Part shown: positions 17,581 to 25,400 of the stretch, piece after piece | How positions within the stretch are numbered: position 1 is the first letter of the stretch | How the letters are laid out: every line of letters starts with the position of its first letter | Source: Parafrigoribacterium_A sp035571875 | GTDB lineage: Bacteria; Actinomycetota; Actinomycetes; Actinomycetales; Microbacteriaceae | Assembly (NCBI GenBank): GCA_035571875.1 | Contig: DATNBR010000050.1 | Location: 28,028 to 92,027, forward strand | Reading direction: 5' to 3' | Length of the DNA: 64,000 nucleotides | Translations under genes and position numbers: made by a program | Notes under the pieces: model-generated | The model's input: only the letters and a program-made list of their open reading frames with translations | Database searches by the model: none | Told to the model about the DNA's origin: nothing

Positions 17581-17691
17581 GCGTTGATTCTGTCAGTGAA
17601 ACCATGTTCTGACAAGCGAATCCGCAGCTCAATAGCAGTTCAGCAACGAAATCGGTGGCTTGCATCGCTGGTCAAGACCCACCACTCTCGC

Positions 17692-17697
17692 TATGTT
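17692..17697 (+). promoter_or_regulatory. -10 box, leaderless promoter of the aldehyde dehydrogenase
   Basis: TATGTT lies six bases before the ATG at 17704 (spacer ggagcg). The 123-base divergent region also holds the AsnC-operon promoter and must contain any Lrp/AsnC binding site; no clear palindrome was recognised. Confidence 0.6.
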
Positions 17698-17703
17698 GGA
17701 GCG

Positions 17704-19140
17704 ATGGATGCTCCCGAACTCAAGAACTTCATCGACGGCGACTACCGCGCGGCGAACGGCGAGTCGACCTTTGCCGTGATCGATCCGGCGACCGAGGAGC
17801 GGTACGCGAGCTCCCCGGTGTCGGGCAGCGCGGATGTCGACGCCGCCTTCGCTGCGGCCGCTTCCGCCTTCGAGACCTGGGGCGAGACCACGCCGGCGGA
17901 GCGGCAGCTCGCACTGTTCCGTATCGCTGACGCCATGGAGGCGCGCGCCGAGGATTTCGCGGACGCCGAGTCGAAAGACACCGGCAAACCGCGGGCGACC
18001 CTGGTGCAGGACGAGATCCTGCTCTCGGTCGACCAGATCCGCTTCTTCGCGGGCGAGGCGCGCAACCTCGAGGGGAAGTCTGCTGGCGAATATCTGAAGG
18101 ACCACACCTCCTTCATTCGTCGCGAACCGGTGGGGGTCATCGGGCAGGTGACACCGTGGAACTACCCGCTCAACATGGCGGTCTGGAAGTTCGCGCCGGC
18201 GCTCGCCGCGGGCAACACGACCGTGCTGAAGCCCTCGGACACGACCCCGTCCTCGACCCTGCTGCTCGCCGAGGTCGCCGCTGAGTTCCTGCCGAAGGGC
18301 GTGCTCAACGTCATCCTCGGCGACCGCACGACGGGGGCCGCGATGGTCGACCACCGCACGCCGCAGATGGTCTCCATCACCGGCTCTGTTCGGGCGGGGA
18401 TGGAGGTCGCCCGTGCCGCCGCGAGCGATCTCAAGCGCGTGCATCTCGAGCTCGGGGGAAAGGCGCCGGTGATCGTCTTCGACGACGTCGACATCGAGCG
18501 CGCCGTCGAGGGCATCGCCGCCGCGGGCTACTTCAACGCCGGGCAGGACTGCACGGCCGCCACTCGCGTGCTCGTTCAGTCGGGCATCCACGACGAGTTC
18601 GTCGCCGCGCTCGCGGCGTACGCCCGCGAGCACGCAAAAACGGGCGCACCGAGCGACCTCGACGCCTTCTTCGGTCCCGTGAACAACGCCAATCAGTTGG
18701 CGCAGGTGCAGGGCTTCCTCGAGCGACTGCCCGACAGTGCCGTGATCGAACTCGGGGGGCACCGGCAGGGTTCGACGGGTTTCTTCCACGAGGCGACGAT
18801 CGTCTCCGGTCTCACTCAGACGGATGAGGCGGTGCAGAACGAGATCTTCGGCCCGGTGATCACCGTGCAGAGGTTCGGCGATGAAGCCGAGGCACTGGCC
18901 GCCGCGAACGACGTGCGTTACGGGCTCGCCTCGAGCGTCTGGACCCGCGACCACGGTCGCGCCATGCGCTGTGCCAAGCACCTCGACTTCGGCTGCGTCT
19001 GGATCAACACGCACATACCAATCGTCGCCGAGATGCCGCACGGTGGATTCAAGCACTCCGGGTACGGCAAGGACCTGTCGAGTTACGGCTTCGAGGACTA
19101 CACCAGGATCAAGCACGTGATGAGCTACATCGGCGGGTAA
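17704..19140 (+). CDS. Aminoaldehyde (gamma-aminobutyraldehyde) dehydrogenase
   Basis: A 478-residue NAD(P)-dependent aldehyde dehydrogenase. The catalytic Cys283 (AGQDCTAATR) and general base Glu249 (LELGGKAPVIV) are intact, as is the cofactor motif ITGSVRAGMEVARAA and the PWNYPLNMAVWKFAPA region. Sequence style resembles gamma-aminobutyraldehyde dehydrogenases (PatD/PuuC), which make GABA from 4-aminobutanal. The divergent location from the amine aminotransferase operon supports that step. The start is the ATG at 17704 set by the leaderless promoter; the frame is open upstream but extends over the divergent regulatory region. Confidence 0.88.
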   Translation: MDAPELKNFIDGDYRAANGESTFAVIDPATEERYASSPVSGSADVDAAFAAAASAFETWGETTPAERQLALFRIADAMEARAEDFADAESKDTGKPRATLVQDEILLSVDQIRFFAGEARNLEGKSAGEYLKDHTSFIRREPVGVIGQVTPWNYPLNMAVWKFAPALAAGNTTVLKPSDTTPSSTLLLAEVAAEFLPKGVLNVILGDRTTGAAMVDHRTPQMVSITGSVRAGMEVARAAASDLKRVHLELGGKAPVIVFDDVDIERAVEGIAAAGYFNAGQDCTAATRVLVQSGIHDEFVAALAAYAREHAKTGAPSDLDAFFGPVNNANQLAQVQGFLERLPDSAVIELGGHRQGSTGFFHEATIVSGLTQTDEAVQNEIFGPVITVQRFGDEAEALAAANDVRYGLASSVWTRDHGRAMRCAKHLDFGCVWINTHIPIVAEMPHGGFKHSGYGKDLSSYGFEDYTRIKHVMSYIGG

Positions 19141-19178
19141 ATGGGGTCGCGGTGGAGCGCGTGCGCGGCACGGAGTCC

Positions 19179-19184
19179 TAGGCT
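19179..19184 (+). promoter_or_regulatory. -10 box, leaderless promoter at the head of the FHA-kinase locus
   Basis: TAGGCT lies six bases before the GTG at 19191, with spacer ggcagc identical to that of the 2803 promoter. It would drive at least the overlapping FHA and phosphatase genes. Confidence 0.6.
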
Positions 19185-19190
19185 GGCAGC

Positions 19191-20066
19191 GTGCATGAGG
19201 ATTTCGACGACACCGTTCTGGTGCCGTCGCGCCGTGTTCCACCGCGGCAGGAAGACGTCGACGAAGACACCGTCGTGCCGAACCGGCCGAAGGTGCACGC
19301 CGGCGCGCCCGTAGAAGAGGCGGAGGTGCAGGGCGAGTCCGCCGCCGCCGAGTCGAATGCTGCACATCGTCCCCCCGCGCTCGTGGAGCCGCCATCTACG
19401 AGTCGTCGCCGTGTGCCGCTCACGCACAAGCGGCTCACCGAGACGCTGCGCTCACCCTCGGCCGCGCGCGATCCGCACGTGCTTCCGCCCGCCGTGCAGC
19501 GACCGGATTCGCACATCGACACCGCACCCGCCGCCGAGCCGCCGACACCGCGGCCCGCTCCGCTCAGCGAACCGGTGGCCCCGCCCGCGTCGGCGCTTCC
19601 CCTCGCACGCCCTCCCGTGCTTCCCCCCGCTCCGCCCTCGCCGCGAGTGGAGTCTGCGGCTTCGAGTGTGCCCGTCACCTCCTCGGCCCACGGATTTCGC
19701 ATCGGCGACCGCGCGCCGGTGACCCTCGATGTGCCCGCCCTGATCGGTCGGCGCCCGACGGCGCCGAGGGTGCCCGGCAGGGTCTTCCCGCGGCTCGTGC
19801 GCGTGTCCTCGCCGCTCAACGAGGTCTCGAGCACCCATGTCGAGTTGCGCCAGGAGGGCCACTCCGTCATCGTCACCGATCTCCGATCGACGAACGGCAC
19901 CGTCGTGCGAATGCCCGGCTCGCGCCCGGTGAAGCTGCGCCAGGGGGAGTCGCTCGTCGTGCGCCCCGGAACCCAGGTCGACATCGGCGACGGCAACATT
20001 CTCGAGATTCTCCCACCGCCGCGCCTCACGGTTCCCGGTGACTCCGCAGAGAGGGGCTGGTCATGA
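19191..20066 (+). CDS. FHA-domain protein with phospho-acceptor-like N-terminus
   Basis: A 291-residue protein with a long disordered Pro/Ala-rich N-terminal region (residues 1-165) and a C-terminal FHA domain. The FHA core motifs are LIGRRP, SSTHVEL and DLRSTNGTVV, the phosphothreonine-binding residues. The first 30 residues contain two similar acidic-Thr motifs, FDDTVLVPSRR and DEDTVVPNRPK, resembling the acidic phospho-acceptor segments of GarA/FhaA-type kinase substrates. No membrane segment. GTG start set by a leaderless promoter; the stop overlaps the PP2C ATG. Likely a phosphorylation-dependent scaffold for the neighbouring kinase (inference). Confidence 0.88.
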   Translation: MHEDFDDTVLVPSRRVPPRQEDVDEDTVVPNRPKVHAGAPVEEAEVQGESAAAESNAAHRPPALVEPPSTSRRRVPLTHKRLTETLRSPSAARDPHVLPPAVQRPDSHIDTAPAAEPPTPRPAPLSEPVAPPASALPLARPPVLPPAPPSPRVESAASSVPVTSSAHGFRIGDRAPVTLDVPALIGRRPTAPRVPGRVFPRLVRVSSPLNEVSSTHVELRQEGHSVIVTDLRSTNGTVVRMPGSRPVKLRQGESLVVRPGTQVDIGDGNILEILPPPRLTVPGDSAERGWS

Positions 20067-20881
20067 CCACGCTCGGCACCAACACGGCCCAGTTCTCGGT
20101 GGCCGTGCCCGGCAAGCAGCCCGGCGCCATCGTGCTCTCCTGGGGTGCGGCCACCGATATCGGACGCAGACGCGACCACAACGAAGACAGCTTTCTCGCG
20201 ACCTCGCCCATCTTCGCCGTCGCAGACGGAATGGGCGGCCACTCCTCAGGCGACATCGCGAGCGCCGCCGTCGTGACGCGACTGGCGGAATCTGTCTCGA
20301 CCGACTTCACGAGCCAGGACGTGATCGAGGAGGCGCTCATGGCCGCGACCCTCGACATTGCGCAGGCGGCAGATGATCGGCAGCTCGGTGTGGGCACGAC
20401 GGTGACGGGGGCGGCCCTCACCCTGCAGGCAGGCAAGCCGTACTGGGACATCTTCAACATCGGGGACTCCCGCGTGTACATGTTCGAGCACAACGAGCTC
20501 GTTCAGATCACCGTCGATCACTCCGTCGTGCAGGAACTCGTCGACGCGGGCATCATCAGCGAAGCGGATGCCGAGTCGCATCCGGATGGAAACATCATCA
20601 CCCGGGCGGTCGGCTTCAATGCCGCGCCGATGCCCGACTACTGGCTGCTTCCCGTGCGCGCGGGACTGCGTCTGCTGCTCTGTTCGGATGGCCTCAGCAA
20701 GGAGGTCGGCAGCGAACGATTGCGGCTGCACCTCGCCGCCGGCCTCAGCGCGAGCGAAACTGCCCAGGCGCTCGTCGATGCCGCGCTCGCCGCCGGCGGA
20801 CGCGACAACGTCACCGTTCTCGTCGTTGACGTCGTGCAGTGTGGCTCAGTGTCCGACGCCCCCCATAAGGGGGGCAAATAG
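20063..20881 (+). CDS. PP2C-family Ser/Thr protein phosphatase
   Basis: A 272-residue PPM phosphatase. Metal-binding and core motifs are present in order: DIGRRRDHNEDSFL, VADGMGGHSSGDIAS, NIGDSRVYMFE, LLCSDGLS and RDNVTVLVVDV. No transmembrane segment, so it is cytoplasmic, unlike mycobacterial PstP. It presumably reverses phosphorylation by the kinase encoded 125 bases downstream. The start overlaps the FHA gene by four bases. Its last codons contain a perfect GCCCCCC/GGGGGGC hairpin (20858-20875). Confidence 0.93.
   Translation: MTTLGTNTAQFSVAVPGKQPGAIVLSWGAATDIGRRRDHNEDSFLATSPIFAVADGMGGHSSGDIASAAVVTRLAESVSTDFTSQDVIEEALMAATLDIAQAADDRQLGVGTTVTGAALTLQAGKPYWDIFNIGDSRVYMFEHNELVQITVDHSVVQELVDAGIISEADAESHPDGNIITRAVGFNAAPMPDYWLLPVRAGLRLLLCSDGLSKEVGSERLRLHLAAGLSASETAQALVDAALAAGGRDNVTVLVVDVVQCGSVSDAPHKGGK
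20858..20875 (+). terminator. GC hairpin at the phosphatase 3' end
   Basis: GCCCCCC pairs perfectly with GGGGGGC around an ATAA tetraloop, inside the final codons of the phosphatase. There is no T-tract. It could attenuate read-through into the kinase gene, which has its own -10 candidate downstream. Confidence 0.35.
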
Positions 20882-20929
20882 GCCTGTCATCAGGGGATTT
20901 GCCACTGATGGGACACAGCTCGACGTGCC

Positions 20930-20935
20930 TACAAT
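20930..20935 (+). promoter_or_regulatory. -10 box upstream of the kinase gene
   Basis: TACAAT is the best -10 match in this part of the window, 70 bases before the kinase ATG at 21006, which has a GAGGGGGAG RBS. A secondary promoter for the kinase and the downstream block is likely. Confidence 0.5.
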
Positions 20936-21005
20936 GGGACACTGGGCCTGACGGCTGCGCTGCTCGGCGTTGCACGGATGCCGCGATGACGAGCGAGGGG
21001 GAGCC

Positions 21006-22427
21006 ATGGCACGACGACTACCGTCCCAGCCTCCCGTGCTGCCCGGCTTCTCTCACGTCCACGTGCTCGGCTCGGGCGGCTTCGCCGACGTCTTCCTGTA
21101 CGAGCAGAACATGCCGCGTCGCCAGGTCGCCGTCAAGGTCATGCTGAGCGAGATGGTCAATGACCACGTGCGCCAGATGTTCCAGGCCGAGGCAAACCTC
21201 ATGGCGCAGCTCAGCGCCCATCCGTCGATCCTCACGGTGCACCAGGCGAGCGTCTCCTCCGACGGCAGGCCGTACCTGGTGATGGAACTCTGCTCCTCGT
21301 CACTCAGTGAGCGATACCGCAGGGAGCGGCTGCCCGTGCCGGAGGTGTTGCGCATCGCCGTCAAGATCGGAAGCGCGATCGAAACCGCGCACCGGGCCGG
21401 CGTGCTGCACCGCGACATCAAGCCGTCCAACATCCTCATGACGGCGTACGGGCATCCGGTGCTCTCCGACTTCGGCATCGCGGCGACCCTCGGCGAGTCA
21501 GATTCGCAGGAGGCCATCGGAATGTCGATTCCGTGGTCCGCGCCCGAGGTGCTGATGGATGAGACCTCCGGCAGCGTCGCCTCCGAAGTTTGGTCGCTCG
21601 CGGCGACGGTCTACTCGCTCCTCGCAGGCCGTTCACCGTGCGAGATCCCGGGGGAGTCGAACAAGTCGGCCGACCTTGTCTCGCGCATCAATCGCGCGAA
21701 GATCCAACCGATCGGGCGTAGCGACGTCCCCGCAAGCCTCGAGCAGGTGCTCATCAGGGCGATGTCGCGCAAACCCGAGAACCGGCCGCAGACCGTGCTG
21801 GAACTCGTGCACGAGTTCCAGGCGATCGAGACCGAACTCGGGGTGCCGCAGACTCCGATCGAGGTCGCGATGGACGACTGGGCGCTCGCCACCGTCTCCG
21901 ATCTCGAGGATCGGACGCGCATCCGCGGTGTCGCCGGTGCCGTGTCGTCAACCAGGGCTCGTCGCCGTCGCCGAGCGGTCTCTGCCGACGCGAGTTACGC
22001 GCCGGTCGGCACGCTGCACCGGCAGGATGCCGCGCCCGGCAGCACGGGTACCCGGCCGCTCAATCAGGGCAAGGGGATGCGCGCGCTCGCGTGGGGCGTC
22101 GTGGCGAGTGCGGTCGTCGTGATCGTGCTGCTCGCCACGGTTACCCTCGTGCTCGTTCGCTCCGACAGCGGCGGAATACCCCAGGTCACCGACGTCGCTG
22201 CGACCACGACCGCTCGGTCCGTCATCTTCAGCTGGAGCGACCCCGGCATCGCCGTCGACGACTCGTACCAGGTCACGACGAGCGACGGCAAGTCGAGCAT
22301 CCAGAGTGCAACCAAGTTTCCGGTTGACGCACAGCCGGGCGATCGCGTCTGCATCACTGTAGCGGTCAACCGCGCGGGCAAGGTCGGCCCGCCGAGCACC
22401 GAGAAATGCGTCAACTTCACCGGATGA
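21006..22427 (+). CDS. Membrane Ser/Thr protein kinase with extracellular fn3-like domain
   Basis: A 473-residue PknB-like kinase. The cytoplasmic kinase domain has the Gly-rich loop LGSGGFADVF, catalytic Lys in VAVKVML, HRDIKPSNIL and DFG. The juxtamembrane region is Arg-rich. One transmembrane helix spans about residues 362-385. The 88-residue external tail reads as a single fn3-type domain (PQVTDVAATTTARSVIFSW) with two Cys (VCITV, EKC) that could form a disulphide; PASTA repeats are absent. The start is the ATG at 21006 behind GAGGGGGAG. Nine bases separate it from the giant Ig-like protein, whose fn3 modules resemble its sensor domain. Confidence 0.92.
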   Translation: MARRLPSQPPVLPGFSHVHVLGSGGFADVFLYEQNMPRRQVAVKVMLSEMVNDHVRQMFQAEANLMAQLSAHPSILTVHQASVSSDGRPYLVMELCSSSLSERYRRERLPVPEVLRIAVKIGSAIETAHRAGVLHRDIKPSNILMTAYGHPVLSDFGIAATLGESDSQEAIGMSIPWSAPEVLMDETSGSVASEVWSLAATVYSLLAGRSPCEIPGESNKSADLVSRINRAKIQPIGRSDVPASLEQVLIRAMSRKPENRPQTVLELVHEFQAIETELGVPQTPIEVAMDDWALATVSDLEDRTRIRGVAGAVSSTRARRRRRAVSADASYAPVGTLHRQDAAPGSTGTRPLNQGKGMRALAWGVVASAVVVIVLLATVTLVLVRSDSGGIPQVTDVAATTTARSVIFSWSDPGIAVDDSYQVTTSDGKSSIQSATKFPVDAQPGDRVCITVAVNRAGKVGPPSTEKCVNFTG

Positions 22428-22436
22428 TGGGCCCCG

Positions 22437-25400
22437 ATGTTTAGGCGCTGGCTTTCCACCCACAAATCGCTCTTCGTCACGGTGACGAGCGCGGTCCTTG
22501 CCGGCGCGCTCGTGGTGACCGTCGCGATCGTCTCCAATGGCTACACCGCCCAGCACCTCGACCTGAACGACGGTTCGGTGTGGGTATCGAATGGCACCGA
22601 TCAGGTGATCGGCAGGGCAAACACGCAGGTGCTCGAGCTCAACACGGTGGTCGCGAGCACGGGCGTCGAATTGAACGTCGTGCAGAACGACTCCTCGGTA
22701 TTGCTCGTCGATCAGAGCGACAGCAAGGTCGACATCGTCGATCCGGCGACGTCGAAGGTGACCGACAGCGTTCCCCTGCCATCCGCAAATCCCGAGGTCT
22801 TCCTCGCGAGCGGGCAGGTCGTCATCCACGCGCGCACGACCGGCGAGCTCTGGATCGTGCCGCTCACAGCTCTGCCGAAGTTCGATGCTGAGTCCCAGCC
22901 GACACTGAGCCTCGGTACCGATTCGGTCGTGAGCATGACGCCGGAGGGAGTGCTCTTCGCCTATTCAGCCGAGGCCAAGCAGGTGTACCGGGTGGATGTC
23001 TCGAAGTCCGACGCCGTGACCCAGACGAGCGCAGTGAACGGCTTCGGCACCTCGCGAAGCGTCATGTCGATCACCTCGGTTGGCGACACCTGGGCGCTGC
23101 TCGACGCGACGTCGAGAAAGCTCCTCGTCAACGGCCGCACCGTGAATCTGGCGAAGTTCATCGGGTCTGACTCGAACCCGGCGATTCAACGGGCCGCGAC
23201 CGAGGGCGACGCGGTGCTGATCGCCGACCGTGACGGGCTCGTCAGCGTGCCGCTCGGCGGTGGCGACGCGCAGTCGCTCATGAGCGGTAGGAGCGGCTTT
23301 GCCGCCGCGCCGACAGTGGTGGCCGGATGCGCGTACGCCGCGTGGTCCGACGGCACGGCCTGGCGCCGGTGTGATGGCGGTGCGGCCGCCACCCTGCTCC
23401 TCAAGAAGGTGCCGAAGGGTGCGGCCCGCCTCGAGTTCCTCTCCAACGGTGCGCGCGTGGTGCTCAACGACCCGCGCGGCGGCGGGTCGTGGGCGGTGCA
23501 GCAGAGCGGCGAACTCATCGACAACTGGGCGCAGCTCATCGAGGTGAAGCAGGATCAGCAGCAGGTCGAGCAGAACGACGAAGACACGCCTCCCGACTAC
23601 GAGAAGACCCAGGTGCCCCCGGTCGCCGTCGCCGACCAATTCGGTGCGCGACCGGGCCGATCGAGCGTTCTCCCGGTGCTGCTGAACGACTATGACCCGA
23701 ACGGCGACGTCCTGGTGGTCTCCGCGGTCGCCTCCATCGACGAGAACGTGGGTCGGCTCGACCTGATCAACAACCAGCAGCAGGTTCAGCTGACGCTCAG
23801 TCCGACGGCGAGCGCTCCCTTCTCGTTCGAGTACACCATCACCGACGGCCGCGGCGGCAGCGCGACGGCGACGGTCACGGTGACGGTTCGCGCGCCGGGC
23901 GAGAACTCCGCCCCGGTGCAGGTGCGGAAGACGCGCGCGCTCGTGGCGCAGGGCGGCCGCGTGACGACGCCGGTGCTCGGCGACTGGGTGGACCCCGACG
24001 GTGATGCGTTCTACCTCGCCGGTGCCTCCACCTCCGAGCCCGATACCGTGAGCTACAAGCCGGAGGGCACGGTCGTCTTCACCGAGGGCGGCGCGGCGAG
24101 TGCGCTGCGCTCGGTGTCGCTGTCGGTCTCCGACGGAACGGCAACGGGAACGGGCAACGTCGCGGTCACGGTGAAGCCCGTGGGAAAGGTGCCGATCGTC
24201 GCCGAGCCCTTCGTGGTGCTCAGTTACGCCGGGCAGGAGGCGACCGTGTCGCCGCTCGATCACGTGCGCGGCGGCACAGGCGTGCTGCGACTCGCAAGCG
24301 TGCCGTCGAAGGCCGGCGCCACGATCACCCCGAGCCTCGACAACGGCACCTTCCGCTTCAGGAGTGACACCCCGGGTACCTATTACGTGGATTACGTCGT
24401 CAACGACGGCGACCAGACCGCGAACGGGGTCGTGCGGATCGACGTCGCGGCACCGCCGGACGCGAACACCAAGCCGATCACGATTCCGAAGACCGTCTTC
24501 GTCTCGACTCTCGGAACGCAGACCATCGACGTCGCGACGACCGACATCGACCCGGCCGGCGGCGTGCTCCTCGCGACGCGCATCGAGAACCTGCCCCAGA
24601 CATCCGGGGTGCGCGCCGAAATTCTCGACCAGAGCGCCGTGCGCGTCACCCTCACCGCCCCGCTCGCGGGCGGCCCGGTGCGCTTCAACTACTGGGTGAC
24701 GAACGGCCTCGCGGAGGCCGAGGGTGTCATCACCGTGGTCGAGATCCCCGAACCCGCGCGCCTCCAGCCTCCCATCGCGAACGACGACAACGCGACCGCT
24801 CGAGTCGGAGACGTCATCAACATCCCCGTGCTCGCCAACGACGTGCAGCCCGACGGCAAGGAACTGACCCTCAAGCCGCAACTCTCGACGGCGCTCAGCG
24901 GCAGTTCGGGGCTGCTGTTCGCCTCCGGCGACGTGCTGCGCTACCTCGCGCCCTCGCGACCTGGTAACTTCACCGCGGTCTACGAGGTCGCCGGTCCGGA
25001 CGGGCAGGTCGCCCAGGCGCAGGTGCACATCGCGGTGCGCGAGGCCGTGCAGGCGACGAACAGCCCGCCCGCGCCGCTGACCGTGATCGGCAGGGTGATC
25101 GCCGGGGAGACGGTGCGCATCAAGATTCCGCTCGCCGGCATAGATCCGGATGGCGACTCCGTGCAATTGCTCGGACAGGCGACGAACCCCGAAAAGGGTT
25201 CGGTGACGGGGGTCGGCACCGACTACATGGACTACGAGGCCGGCAGCTACTCGGCGGGCACCGACTCGTTCACCTACACCGTCATCGATTCGCTGGGCGC
25301 GCGGGCAACCGGCACCGTGCGAGTCGGCATCAGCCCGAAGGCCGAGGGGGCGCGCAATCCGGTGGCCACGCAGGACGATGTGCTCGTGCGTCCCGGTCGC

